Assembly (NCBI GenBank): GCA_965644315.1
Contig: CBFFRQ010000094.1
Location: forward strand, 186,001-250,000
Source of the DNA: Caecitellus pseudoparvulus
Taxonomy: Eukaryota > Bigyra: Bicosoecida
Length of the DNA: 64,000 nucleotides
Direction of reading: 5' to 3'
Positions 42,714-54,800 of the stretch are shown here, piece after piece. Under the pieces are notes generated by a model. The model worked only from the letters and a program-made list of their open reading frames with translations. It was not told where the DNA came from and searched no databases. Every line of letters starts with the position of its first letter. Within the stretch, counting starts at the first letter, position 1. The position numbers and the translations under genes were made by a program.

Positions 42714-43913
42714 TCAGCTGCCACGGCCCGCACGAAACACCACCATGGCTCGTCGCCCCTGCCGAGTGCTGGTGCCGCACCACACGGCACACTTGGCCGG
42801 CTGCACAGCCACTTGCCCAGCGGCAAGTCGAGCCTGGAGTGGGATAGCTCGATGTCCCGTGAGGCCCAGCAGCTCACGCACCACGTCGACGTGGCCATTC
42901 TGACAAGCCCACTTGAAACCACAATCACCCACAGCATGCACGTCAACCTTGTTTTCGCCTCCAAGGCTCAGTAGTTCCCGCACCATTTCCAAGCGCCCAT
43001 TGGAACATGCCTTGCGAAAACCGTGCTCAAACCCCGCGTGGATATCCACAGAACGGTCGCCAGACAGAGAAAGCAACTCACGCACTACGCCAACATGCCC
43101 ATTAGCACATGCCCAACGAAACCCAGCTTCTGGTATGTCCTCAGGCGCCGCATGCACATCGACTGCCCGGGCCCCCGTCAAACCAAGAAGCTCACGCACA
43201 ACAGCCAAGTGGCCATGGCAACAAGCGAGTTGAAAGCCGGCATCATTCTTCGCACTTACGTTCACCGCACGAATACCCCTCAGAGCCAAAAGCTCGCGCA
43301 CAACTTCCACATGGCCATTCGCACATGCCTCACGAAATGCAACAGCAACGTCTGCGTTCACATTCACTGCCCGATCACCCTTCAGTGCCAGCAGCTCACG
43401 CACAACACCACCGTGCCCATTCACAGAAGCTAAATGAAACGCACACGCATGTCCCCCATGCACGCCCACCTCACGACCACCCGTCAGTGCCAACAGCTCA
43501 CGCACCACGTCTAAGTGCCCATTCTCACAGGCCAATCGGAAAGCAGCATCTGGACCGTCGCAATCCCCCACGCTCACATTCACCTCGAGATCCCCCGTCA
43601 GCCCCAACAGCTCACGCACCACACCTAAGTGGCCACCTCTACACGCTAGTCGGAAGCCGATGCCTAATGTTCCCGTCATGTCCACATCCCCACCAGCCGC
43701 CACACCCAACAACCCCCGCAACAACTCAACATCCCCAACTCCACAGGCCACAACACCACCAGCACCGATGTCACACCCACTCAAGGACCCCATGCTCGAC
43801 TGGGCCTCGCCAGACGCCTCCCCCAGCAGCCCCAGCAGACGCCCGGCGTCCTTCTCGCCACACGCTGCCCGCCAACGACCCAACCAACTGCCAGGGTCGC
43901 TGTCAACAGCCAT
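42714..43913 (-). CDS. Ankyrin-repeat protein 2 (subfamily B) with conserved C-terminal tail
   Basis: The protein is 399 aa and intron-less. The N-terminus MAVDSDPGSWLGRWRAACG is shared with gene 3 only. About nine ankyrin-like repeats follow (AFRLACENGHLDVVRELLAL and variants). The last repeat runs into LGLTGHRAIPLQARLAAG, then VWCGTSTRQGRRAMVVFRAG. Some repeats carry a four-residue insertion after VHA (for example EDIPEA). The protein is probably soluble, and its partner unknown. Confidence 0.8.
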   Translation of the reverse strand: MAVDSDPGSWLGRWRAACGEKDAGRLLGLLGEASGEAQSSMGSLSGCDIGAGGVVACGVGDVELLRGLLGVAAGGDVDMTGTLGIGFRLACRGGHLGVVRELLGLTGDLEVNVSVGDCDGPDAAFRLACENGHLDVVRELLALTGGREVGVHGGHACAFHLASVNGHGGVVRELLALKGDRAVNVNADVAVAFREACANGHVEVVRELLALRGIRAVNVSAKNDAGFQLACCHGHLAVVRELLGLTGARAVDVHAAPEDIPEAGFRWACANGHVGVVRELLSLSGDRSVDIHAGFEHGFRKACSNGRLEMVRELLSLGGENKVDVHAVGDCGFKWACQNGHVDVVRELLGLTGHRAIPLQARLAAGQVAVQPAKCAVWCGTSTRQGRRAMVVFRAGRGS

Positions 43914-44193
43914 GGCGTGGTGGCACCAGATTCCGCACTCAACACGCCCAACTCAAGCCCTCACACGGCCCCGCACGCTGCACCTCACGCCAATGCAACA
44001 CTCGCATGTGCGCCAATCGTCTCAGCCAGCACTCAGCACATCCTGCCGTGTTTGATTTGCTGAGCACTGCCCAAGCACACACCCCTCGCGATAGACCAGC
44101 CACCCCATCCACACACCCCAGCTCGCCTGCTTCACATGCATTGGCCCTCCCTCAAGCACACTGCCAAGGCATACACCGTCACACACCCCTCCA
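43914..44193 (-). other. Spacer between ankyrin genes 2 and 3
   Basis: 280 bp. The part next to gene 3 (from about 44128) repeats the 3' flank seen after genes 2 and 5 (CACATGCATTGGCCCTC), while the part next to gene 2 is unlike the longer spacer repeats. Confidence 0.5.
43926..43937 (-). promoter_or_regulatory. TGCGGAATCTGG element upstream of ankyrin gene 2
   Basis: The minus strand reads TGCGGAATCTGG 12 bases before the ATG at 43913. An identical word at identical spacing precedes gene 3. Confidence 0.45.
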
Positions 44194-45567
44194 TCAGCTG
44201 CCGCAGCCCGCCCGCCACATCACCATGGCACCCCGCCCCTGACGAGTGCTGGTGCCGCCCCACACGGCACACTTGGCCGGCTGCACAGCCACTTGCCCAG
44301 CGGCAAGTCGAGCCTGGAGTGGGATAGCTCGATGTCCAGTGAGGCCCAGCAGCTCACGAAGCACACCCAAATTCTCCATCGCGCATGCCCAGCGAAAGCC
44401 GTATTCTGGACCATCCCAACCCACAGCGTGAACATCCACTTCCCGATGGCCGCTCAGGGCCAGCAGCTCGCGAACCAGTTCCACGTGCCCATTCTGACAG
44501 GCCAGACCGAAGCCCTGGTCAGGCTCGCCCTCAGGCCCAGCATGCACGTCGACTTCACGATCACCTCTCAGCGCCAACAATTCACGCACCACATCCAGAT
44601 GTCCATTCTGACAGGCAGCTCGGAATCCAGTCTCTGGTTTGCCTTCGGGCCCTGTGTGGACATCCACAGCACGATCACCCTTCAACGCCAGCAGCTCGCG
44701 CAGCACATCCACATGCCCGTTCTGACAGGCAAGCCGGAACCCAGCCTCAGGCCCATTCCAGTCCTTTGCGTGAACATTCACTTCACGATGCCCACTGAGA
44801 GCCAAAAGCTCCCGGACCACGTGAACATGTCCATTTGCACATGCCCAACGAAATCCGGCTTCAGGTCTGCCCTCTGGCCCAGCATGGACATCCACCTCGC
44901 GAGCCCCAGTCAGAGCAAGCAGCTCACGCACAACCTCCAAGTGACCTCTGTCACATGCAGCCTCAAATCCGGCCTCGGGTCTAACCTGAGGCCCCCCGTG
45001 CACATTTACTTCACGCTGCCCTGTCAACGCCAACAGCTCTCGCACCACATCAGTGTGACCATTGTAGCAGGCAACCCGGAAGGCAGCCTCAGGCTTGCCC
45101 TCTGGCCCAGCGTGCACATCCACCGCGCGATCACCACCCAGCCCCAACAGCTCACGCACCACATCCAGGTGCCCGTACTCACATGCCCGACGGAAAGCGG
45201 CCTCAGGACCACCAGCGTCACCCATGCTTACGTTCACCTCCCGATCGCCGCCCAATGACACCAACTCACGCACCACACCCACGTGACCACACTCACACGC
45301 TGCCCACAGCCCCACACAGAATGTCCCCGTCATGTCCACATCCCGACCATCCGCCACGCCCAACAGCCCCCGCAACAACTCAACATCCCCAGCACCACAA
45401 GCCACAACAGCACCAGCACCAATGTCACTCCTACTCAACAACCCCATGCTCGACTGGGCCTCGACAGACGCCTCGCCCAGCAGCCCCAGCAGACGTCCTG
45501 TATCCTTGTCGCCACACGCTGCCCGCCAACGACCCAACCAACTGTCAGGGTCGCTGTCAACAGCCAT
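44194..45567 (-). CDS. Ankyrin-repeat protein 3 (subfamily B) with conserved C-terminal tail
   Basis: The protein is 457 aa, the longest of the five, with about eleven repeats. The frame is open further upstream, but the start MAVDSDPDSWLGRW matches gene 2, and the promoter-like word sits just before it, so 45567 is preferred. Many repeats have the longer hairpin with a PEGxPEAGFR motif (about 37-38 residues). It ends in HRAIPLQARLAAGQVAV and VWGGTSTRQGRGAMVMWRAG, with Gly for the usual Cys. Confidence 0.8.
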   Translation of the reverse strand: MAVDSDPDSWLGRWRAACGDKDTGRLLGLLGEASVEAQSSMGLLSRSDIGAGAVVACGAGDVELLRGLLGVADGRDVDMTGTFCVGLWAACECGHVGVVRELVSLGGDREVNVSMGDAGGPEAAFRRACEYGHLDVVRELLGLGGDRAVDVHAGPEGKPEAAFRVACYNGHTDVVRELLALTGQREVNVHGGPQVRPEAGFEAACDRGHLEVVRELLALTGAREVDVHAGPEGRPEAGFRWACANGHVHVVRELLALSGHREVNVHAKDWNGPEAGFRLACQNGHVDVLRELLALKGDRAVDVHTGPEGKPETGFRAACQNGHLDVVRELLALRGDREVDVHAGPEGEPDQGFGLACQNGHVELVRELLALSGHREVDVHAVGWDGPEYGFRWACAMENLGVLRELLGLTGHRAIPLQARLAAGQVAVQPAKCAVWGGTSTRQGRGAMVMWRAGCGS

Positions 45568-45873
45568 GGCGTGGTGGCACCAGATTCCGCAACCTTGCTC
45601 AATCACTTCAGCCGCCCACCTCAAGTCCCGAGGTGCCACAGCGCGAACGTATGCCCAGAAACCAGTAAAACACGGAAGTATATATTTGCTGGAATTTGTG
45701 CTTTCAGTTGAAGTGGGGCCAACCGGTAGACTCGTGTCATTGCTCTCCCCACTGACCCCATCACACCATGCCAGGCTGGCCAACATACAACGTGGCAACC
45801 GCCGGCTCGCTATAACTTTACAGCTGCATTACAATGCCTCTCAGAGGCGCAGGTGCCACGAACAACCCTTCGC
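45568..45873. other. Junction between ankyrin gene 3 and the chromatin gene 3' end
   Basis: 306 bp. It contains the gene 3 promoter, with an AT-rich TATATA stretch (about 45679-45685) roughly 115 bp before its start, and the 3' end of the chromatin gene. No repeat shared with the ankyrin spacers is seen here, so the array ends at this junction. Confidence 0.35.
45580..45591 (-). promoter_or_regulatory. TGCGGAATCTGG element upstream of ankyrin gene 3
   Basis: The minus strand reads TGCGGAATCTGG 12 bases before the ATG at 45567, as in gene 2. Confidence 0.45.
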
Positions 45874-48800
45874 TCACTTGCGTTTCCGGGGGGTGCGGCG
45901 AGGGGCTGGTGCTGCCTTGGCTGCAAACATGTCTGAGAGCCGTGCCTGTTTCGTGCGGGCGGCTGGGACGGACGGAGCGCTGTCGCTTTGGACGGCTGGA
46001 GAGTGTTCAGCTGTGGTCGGAGAGGAGGGAGTGGCCCCTGCTGCCGACGCCAGGGCCCCCCTGCGGCTTGCCTTGGGGGGAGGGGGCGAAGGGGAGCCTT
46101 TGGTGCTGCGTGCTCGCTTTCGGCCCGATGGGGCTGCGCTAGTGCCCTTGGAGGGGGCTGTGCCTGCACCTTTGGACGGTGCTGTGCCTGCACCCTTGGA
46201 CGGCGCTGCGCCTGCACTCTTGGAGGGGGCTGCGCCTGCACTCTTGGACGGCGCTGCGCCTGCACTCTTGGACGGCACTGCGCCTGCACTCTTGGACGGC
46301 GCTGCGCCTGCACTCTTGGAGGGGGCTGCGCCTGCACTCTTGGACGGCGCTGCGCCTGCACTCTTGGACGGCGCTGCGCCTGCACTCTTGAAGGGGGTTG
46401 CACCTGCACCTTTGGAGGGTGCTGCGCCTGCACTCTTGGAGGGCGCTGCGCCTGCACTCTTGGACGGCGCTGCGCCTGCACTCTTGGAGGGGGTTGCACT
46501 GGCATCCTTTCCCCCCCCTTTGTCCACTCTCGCGCGTTTCGTGGCAGGTGCGGGTGGCTCGTGCACACGCTGCCTCCAAAACTCCCGTGCGGCTTGTGCG
46601 TGTTCGGGGTGTTTGCGCATGTTCTCAGCAAGTGCTTCCCACACGGGCGGAGGTGGGCAGGCGAAGCCAGTGCCAAGGTAGCCGGGCAAGTCGCTGGCCC
46701 TGGCGTGGGGTGGTTTGCGGGGGGTGGGCGCACCAGGCACGGGGATGGGCCCAGTGCCACGCTTAGCTGCACGGCCGCCCTTGAGGCCTCCCCCTTCTCC
46801 TCCCTGCACAGCCGTGTACAGGGGGGGTAGGGCAGTGCCCACCCCCCCCCCTGCCGCACCCACCTTTGCCCACAAGATGCCTCGTGGGTACAGGGGGGGG
46901 AGGTGTGCTGGGGGGCAGGGAGGGGGGTCGCCCCCCCCCTCCTCCACCACCGCATCCCCCCTCGAGTATCCCCAGTGAGAGTACAGCCCCGTGTGTGGTG
47001 CCAGGAGCGGCTCACACCAGGGGCACGACCAGTCCTGCTCAATGTTCAGCAACGCACCAGATGTCTCCAGAGCGTACCACTCGCCGTCCAAGGCATCCCG
47101 TGACTGCCCTGGCTGCAGCAGACCTGCCTCTTGCAGCTGCCTGTCAGGCGCCAGCTGCAGCCCCACACAGCCAAAGTGGAACCACTGCTCGCACCACACA
47201 CACAGCAGCATGGGGGAGGAATCAGCTGTGTAGGTGGCTTGGCACACGCAGTGCAGGGCATTGGGGTCCTCCGTCTCGGCAGCTTCCTCGTGTGTTCCGC
47301 CTTTGCCGTCGGAATGCAGAACAACGTCGGTGTCCCCCGCGCCGCCGCCCAGCGCCCGCAACGCATCAAGCCCGGGTGCTGTCTGTTCGTAACGCACGAC
47401 GAGAGCCGTGTGCGTGCCTTCGGCGCACTTGGCCGGGACGAAGGGCAGCAGGTCGCTGCCGCCGATGCGGGTCGCAGGCAGGATGTTGCTCTGGGCAGCA
47501 CACCACAGCCCCGCGCCCAGCACGAGGTCGTTGGCGGATGTGCGCTGGGTCGCAGCGACCAGGTGAGCGGGGGGCGGAACACCTGCTGTCGGCAGCAGCC
47601 GGATGGCTCCATCAGCTTCAGCGCGCCACACTGCCTGCCTGTGGTCGTATCCGAACGCATCACGCCCCAGGAACTCCGCTCCACCCACACCGGGCACAGG
47701 CGCGGCCAGAACACCCGGGAGGCGTTGCAGAACGTCGCCTTTCGGAACACTCTCCACTCGGTGGCGCAGCCAGGCTGGGGCGCCGCCTGCAGCCCGAACA
47801 GCGGCGGTGTTCGGCGCTGACCCGCCCTCCCCCGCACCAGAGGCACGCCGACTGGACAGGTGCACCTTGCCTGGGCCGGCGTAAGTGCCGAGGGCCAAGG
47901 CGCGATCTCGAAGATCGCGCAGGAGGGCGGCAGTGCCATCTGGCAGGATGGGCGTGGAGCCAGCTTTGCCGGCGGCCACCTGGCTGGCCCATGCGACACG
48001 CCTGCGGTGGGGTGCGCCGCGTAATACGGCTGCGAGGGCGGGGCTCAAGGCAGCAGAGGCGGCCAGTCGCCAAGCACCACCCACTGCCAACGCATCACAT
48101 CTGGACAATGCGGCGAGGGCAGGGGCGGTGGGGCCCACCAAGAGGAGGTCACTGCCGCCCCGTAGGGGTGTGTAGGGGGGGGTGTCCACCCCCTCGGCTG
48201 CCTCACGTAGCTTCGCGGCGTGGGCAGCCCACTTGGAGGTGGAGGTGGGGGATAGGGGGGCCCCGAGGGGGGCTTCGGAGGGAGCCACGAGGGGGGCTTC
48301 GGAGGTGTCTGCGGTGGGCGGGGTCGCGGCACGCACGGCAAGGGCCTCCCCGGGAGGGGACGCAGGGGGGGTTGCCGGCGCCTGCCCACCCCCCCCCGCC
48401 AGCCCCTTCAGCCACGCCACCCGCCCCTTCAAACGCACCCTCAGGCTGGGGGGCACATGCCGCAGGTGCACCCCTGGCATCAGGGTGGCGAGCTTTTGTC
48501 GTGTGGCTGGGTCCAGGTCTTCGTCTGCTGCGGAGGGGGGGGGAGGGGGGGGTGCGACACCCCTGCTCCCTGCGCCCGCCGTGGCAAGACTGGCCACTGA
48601 CTCCCCTGCCAGACGCCGGGCGAGAACATTCCGTGCAATGTCCAGGCGCCAGTCACCCCCCCCCGACAGGCCTGCCACCGCCGTCAGCGTCTGCGGGTAT
48701 CGCGCCACCAGGCCCCGCATGCCCGACCCATCATCGTCGTCCGACTCGGGATCGGACATGTCTGACCCTGGCTCCACCCCTGCTTCCCGCAGCTGGCGCC

Positions 48801-51800
48801 GTTTGGCTTTGCGCCGCTGCACTTGGCGATTGCGCCGGGCCCGGGTAGCTGCTCGCCGGGCGCTGCGGAGTTGTGCGTCCATGGACGGAGCTTTGCGGAG
48901 TTTTTGTGACTCATCGGGGTCCTCGGCACTCATGGGCCGGCAGTGAGGGCAGAACAGGAGCAGGGGAGGCGGAACACCGTGTTCCGCCTCCTTGACGAAA
49001 CGCCGCGTCAACTCCGACGTGGGCGCACCAGCAGGCGCCACCGCCACACTGTGTGCGTGCAGCGCTGCGAGGGGGGGGCTGCCACCCCCCCCTTCCGTCA
49101 GCAGTGCCACGGCTGTGGGGCAGGTGATGTGGGAGCTGCAGCGCAGGGCTTCTGCGAGGGTGGCCTCGGTGGGGGGTGGCTCCGTAATACGCAGCTTCTG
49201 GGGCGGGGAGACCCCTGGGGTGCGGGGAGTGGCGCCGGGCCCCCCTTCACCCCCCTCCTCCTCATCCTCCTCACCCCCCCCCTCGCTGTCACTGTCACCA
49301 GCGCCACCCCCCCCTCCACCCCCCTGGCCCACCAGAGCCGCACACCGGGCGACCTCGTACTGTGCGACCTGCCGCCACACGCCGACGGTCGCAGGGCCAG
49401 CGACCGCGAGTCCCCGTCGCACAGCACACGTGATGTGCACGTGATGCGCACACGATGGCACGCCACACGGCACCGTCACGCCACCACACCCACCACAGAC
49501 ACTGCACTTGTGCCGCCCTGCCAGCTGTGCGAACCACCCCGTGCCGCCACCAGACAGCAGGCCCACGATGGGGCTCATGCTGGGGGTGTGGGGGAGGTGC
49601 AGGGGACAGGGGGTGATGAGGGGGGCGGGCTCATCGGCCCCTGAGCCAGGCGGCTTGGGAGGCGGGAACACAGCCCGAGCGTTGGTGAGGGCCAGGGGGG
49701 GGGCGGAGCCGCCTCCGCCGCTGGGGCCGCCGCCGAACATCACCTCCACATCAGGCGCATTCTTGGTCAAATTCTGCCACATGCCCCGCTCCCGCAGGCG
49801 TGCCGCCGGCCCGTCCAGCAGCCCCAGCCCCCGCACACACAACACGTGGCACCAGACCCGCTCAGGCTTGCCTTGCGGGGGCGTGGCGCCATCGTGCCCG
49901 CGGCAAAGGTCGGGTGGGCCCACCTCGAAGGCCTTCATGGCGCCACCCGCCCGCCCACACAGAACACATGGTACGTGCAGAGACGTATGGGCGGCCCGTG
50001 CGGCTGCCTCGCCGCCGCCCGCGGAACACGTGTCACAGAACCAGTCCCCCTCTGGGATGGCAGTGACTCCGAAACATGTCTGGTGCACCGCCAGGTTGCA
50101 GCTCTCGCAGAAGACGATCTGGTTGCCAGGCGTGCTCTCACCGCCCCCACACACCGCACACACCGCGTCCAAATCCTCATCCGCCTGCATCTGGGCCAGC
50201 AGCCGCTGCGCCGCGCGCCGACGCGCACTCTGGGCCCACCGGTGCCACAAACGTTGCTTGCGGTGTCGCCGGCTCGCAGTGCGTTCGCGCTGCGTGACTT
50301 CTCGCTGCACACTGGCGGCCACACGCCACATGCGGGCAGTGTTCTTGCCCATCAAGGAACACAGCTCCTCCTGGGCTTCGCGCAGGGCGGCGAGGACGGT
50401 GCCAGGGGCAGCGTCGTCGGCGTCTGCGACCTGCTCCGACGCCGCGCCCCCTCGTGGTCGCAGCACGGCGTAGAAATCGTACGCCTTCAAGTCTTGGTAA
50501 AGCGGGAAGTACTGGCCCCCGCCAGACGCTGCCAGCACCGCAGACAGGGCGGCAGCACTGACGCCCCCGCCAGTGTCAGTCGACAGTGCTGTGTCCGGGG
50601 CGTTTCCGCCGCCACGCCCAGTTTTGCGTGCGACGGCGGCGGCAGCGCACTGGCGCACGGCAGGGGCGGTGCAGCCAGTCGGAACAGACATACCAAGAAC
50701 GTCCATGTAGAACGGCACGGCAGAGGGCGTGCTGTCCACCACGGCCGCCGCGATGCCGACGGTGGCGGCATGTCGCATGGCGAGCGCGACCAGCAGCCAC
50801 CCCGTGCGGGGCTCGCTGCCAGGGTTCACTTCGGCGCGCGCAGCCTGAGTCAGGGCAGTGGGGTGCCACGCGGCGCTGTCGTGGCGCCAGCTCATGTCCA
50901 CTGGCTCCACGACGGCGCCGCGTCGGCGACTGCGACCTCGACGCGCCGCTGCGACCGCCTCGGAGTTCTGCAGCGCGCCGGCGGCGGTGCGGCTGGGCAC
51001 GGACCGGGCGGCGGACGAGTCAGGCACTTGGTCCGGAGTCAGGCCCACGGTCGGAACACCAGGCGGAACATCTGCGGTGCGGTCCATGAGGTCTCGGTGT
51101 GTGGCAGGTTTCACCGCCTGCAGAGTGCTGATGTACACGACTTTCTGGGGTGGGCCGCGCTTGCCAGTGGCTGCGTCGGGGGGCGGCGTGTACCACATGA
51201 AGTAGTAGTTCACATACCCCACGACATGCCCCCCCCGCAGGGCCATGAGGGAGAATTCGTTCTTGGTGCTGGTGCTGTTCTCGTAGTCCCCCACACACGA
51301 AAACGCCTCGTTCACGCGGTTCACGGCGTGCAGCGCAGTTGCGCAGCGCCGATTGTGAGCGGCGAACTCAAAGGTCGTGTCGGAACACACCCCGCCCGCC
51401 TGGGCACTGGCCACCAGCCCCAGCACTGGCAAGTACATGTCCAGGCTCGGTTCGTGCGTTGTGCGCAGGTGGCGGAAGTCAGCCCCCTCCCCCCACCCCG
51501 CAAACGCAGCAGCGGGAAACGCCGCCCCCGCGTCAGGAGGCGCACCCTGCGCAGCGAGAACACCGTGCCCTGTGGGGCGGCGAGGGGCCAGGCACCCCCA
51601 CAGTGTTCCGGGGTGGTCGTAGGCCAGTGCACCTCGCAGGGCAGTCAGCACACCGCTGGTGCCGGAGCGTGCCTCTGCGGATAGTTTATCCGCCAGCTCC
51701 CTCGCCGAGCGCCGGGCCGCACGCGTCACAGCCAGCGCAGACACGCCACCTTCGCCGGAAGCGCCACCCAGAACACCAGCCGGCTGTCCCAGTGCCAGGG

Positions 51801-54800
51801 CCAGTGCGACGTCTGCATCCCCCCACACCTCCCGCCAGTGCTTGCCCAGGGGGGGCACCCAGAAGGCGGGGTCCCCTTGCCGCGGCGTGTGGCGTGCGGA
51901 AATTGCCTTCACCCCCGACACCCGTCGTTCCATCACCACCGCAGCAAAGGCATTGGATGTGCCCCAGTGAGCAGGGGTGTCGGAGGGGGGTGCTGCCAGG
52001 CTCCGAGCGGCGACCCCCCCTCGCGCGGCGATGCCTGCTGCGACATGCCGCGCGAACGGCGCCCCACACGCTGACGGTCGCTCGTCGAACACAGCCGTGT
52101 CCAGGGCCGCCTCTGCGACGGAGCCACGGCCAGTGGGCGGCATGGAGCTCAGCGCGATGCTGTTGGGCGGCAGGCAGCCGGGTCGCGTCGCGGGCTTGGC
52201 GGACGCGGCAGGTTTGCCCACTGCCGCCAACGCCGCCTCGCCCACTGTCCGGCGCACGTACCGTTGGAGGGCGGAGGGGGGTGGCGCCACCCCCCCACTG
52301 CCCCCCTCACTGCGTTCTACAGCAGCGTAGTCCACGCCGTGCCACTCTGCCTCCAGGCGCCGCAGCATCCACTCCACGGCGTCGCGCACTTCGGGGTGCA
52401 CGCCCGTCGCAGAGCAGGTCGCAGGCTGGGTCGCAGGCTGGGTCGCAGGGTCCGACGGCGGCGGCGCCCCGGTACCGCCACACACACCCCCCCCTCCGCA
52501 CGGTACCAGCCGCATGCCACTGCCCAAGACCCGCCCGCCACCACTGGTGTGGTACATCAACGCCCGATCACGGGCGCCGGGCGGCGGCGGGCTGGGCAGG
52601 GGGAACGCCCGCCCCCACCACCGAACGGCTGTTCCGTGCGTGGGGGCTGTGGGGTGTTCCGACAACCAGCCCTCGGGAGGGGGGGTCGGCCACCCCCCCC
52701 CCTTGGCGGCACCACTGCCCCCACTTCGTGTGACGGGGGTGGAGGGGGGGGGCGCATCTGCTGATGGGGCGTTGCTGCCACCCTGCTCTTCCGCCGCAGG
52801 CTGTAACTCCCACCCTGAGGCGGTGGGCCCATCCCCCATCAGGGGGGCATCAAGGAGGGTGTCAGCCCCCCCCCACCGCCACCCTGACCCCCCCTCCGCG
52901 CCCACGCCGGCACCCGGCCGCGTCACGGCGAGCTGACTCAGTGACTCTGCCTCTGGCAACGCAGCATCCAACGCAGCGGCCAGGCGCCGGCCCTCTCCCC
53001 CCGTCACAGGCACGATGCTGGTCACGTGTGCGATGGTGGATGTCGCAGCGGCAGTGGGCACCACTGGCAGGCTGGACGTCGCTCCCGGCCAGTGGCGGAA
53101 GGGCAGACGACTGCGCGCCAGACAAGCCATGGTGCCCAGCCCCACCCGCACGAAAAACGCCTCCAGCGCAGGCCACGCTTCACACGCCTGACGCACGACG
53201 AAGGCGGCGCTGTGGGCAGCCTTGGCCCGCGCGGTGGTCGCGGCGTCACGTGCGACCTGCCAGGCGGCTTCCGCGGCAGCGTCGCCCCGGGCGCCACCCA
53301 ACGCGCGGGCGGCCGCGAGGTCGCGGGACAGGCGTTGCGTAATACGCGAATGTTCGTCAGACTCGTACGGATGCACTGTGAGCGTCGCCTGCTTATCACC
53401 GGGGCGCCCCCCCCCTCGTGCGTTGTACGCGGCCACGCCCCGGGCCTGCAACGCAGCACAACACTGGTACAGGGCGACAGGGTCCCCCCCCCACTGCACC
53501 ACACCCCCTTCATCCCCCCCCTATGTCCACAAACCCAGATACCTGCAGCGCAGCAGCCTCCAGCGCGGCAGCCGCGGCGCCATCCTTGCCGGAAGCGGAC
53601 CCCCCCCCTCGCCCCCCCTCCTCCTCCTCCTCCTCATCTGAAGCGGAGGCCGTGTCATCCTCACTCGGAACATCGCTGTTCCAGCCGTCACTGTCAGCTG
53701 CCAGCACATCATCAAAGGGCCCACCACCCCCCTCCCCTCCGCCAGACTTCTGCTCGGCGCCGGGTGGCCCGGTGTTCTCAGTCGGAACACCCGCGTCCCC
53801 GGGGGGCCCTGCACCGAGACGGGGGCCCCCCCTCGCCGCCCGGCGCTGGGAAGCCGCTTGCAGTCGGTGCAGAAACTTCAACACAGTGCGCCGTCGACGC
53901 ACCATGAGTCGCTGGCTGCTTGCATGGCGACGAGCTGCGGCAGCGACGGGGTCGTCCAGGTCGCGCTGCGACGAGCTGCCACTGCCCAGGCGCGCTGCCG
54001 CACGTCGGCGGTCGCGGCGACGTGCTGCTGCTTCCCGTCGCAGCAGTCGATGCAGCGGGTGGCTGTGCTGGGTGGGGGGGCGGGGGTCGTGCTGAGGATT
54101 GGCGCAGTACAACGCGAAGTGCCCCCCCAGTGACATGTTGGTGGGGTTCACCCACTCCCACCGCATGCACTGCCCCGCTGCCTGTGCACAAGTGACGTGG
54201 AACGCCATGGAACAGCCGGGAGCGACACACTGCACGGGGAGGCCGCCGGGGGTTTTGCACAACTTGCACTTCAACTTCCACCTTCGCGCATCTACTTGCT
54301 CCAAACCTGACACCGGCGTCAAGTTGGGCGTGTCGAAGCACAGCTCAGGCGTGTACAGCGCGCACTGCACGTGCACGAAGTGGCGAGGGGGGGGGCCACG
54401 TCCGTGAGGGGGGGCCACGGCAGTGCAGGAGGGGGGGTGGCCTGGGGGAGGACAAGGGAGGTGTGGACTGACATACCCTGCGATGCTGTGGGCTGTGGCG
54501 GCCGTGGCGGGGGCGGCGCGCGGTGCGATGCCGGCGCACAGAGCCGCAATTTCCGCACGAGTTTTCCCGGAAATGTCCATGTCCAGCCGCACTACCTGCC
54601 CACTGCGAGTGACGCTGGTCCACTGCACGTCCCCACCCCCCGTCACCCCCGTCGCCCAGGGCAGTGGGGCGCCAGAGGGGGGGGGCTCCACACCGCCACT
54701 GCCCCCCTCATCACCCTCACGCAGCCTGCGCTTCGTGCCGCCAAGGGATGGTCTCGGCACACTGCTGTCGCCTTGTCCTTGCACTGCCTCGAACACAGCA

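Noticed and set aside
45568-45798. 77-residue N-terminal extension of ankyrin gene 3
   Set aside because: It is not present in gene 2, and the promoter-like word and ATG at 45567 match gene 2 exactly.
45988-46830. Plus-strand frame encoding Cys/Thr/Leu-rich octad repeats opposite the minisatellite
   Set aside because: It is simply the other strand of the 24-bp repeat; repeats divisible by three stay open in several frames.
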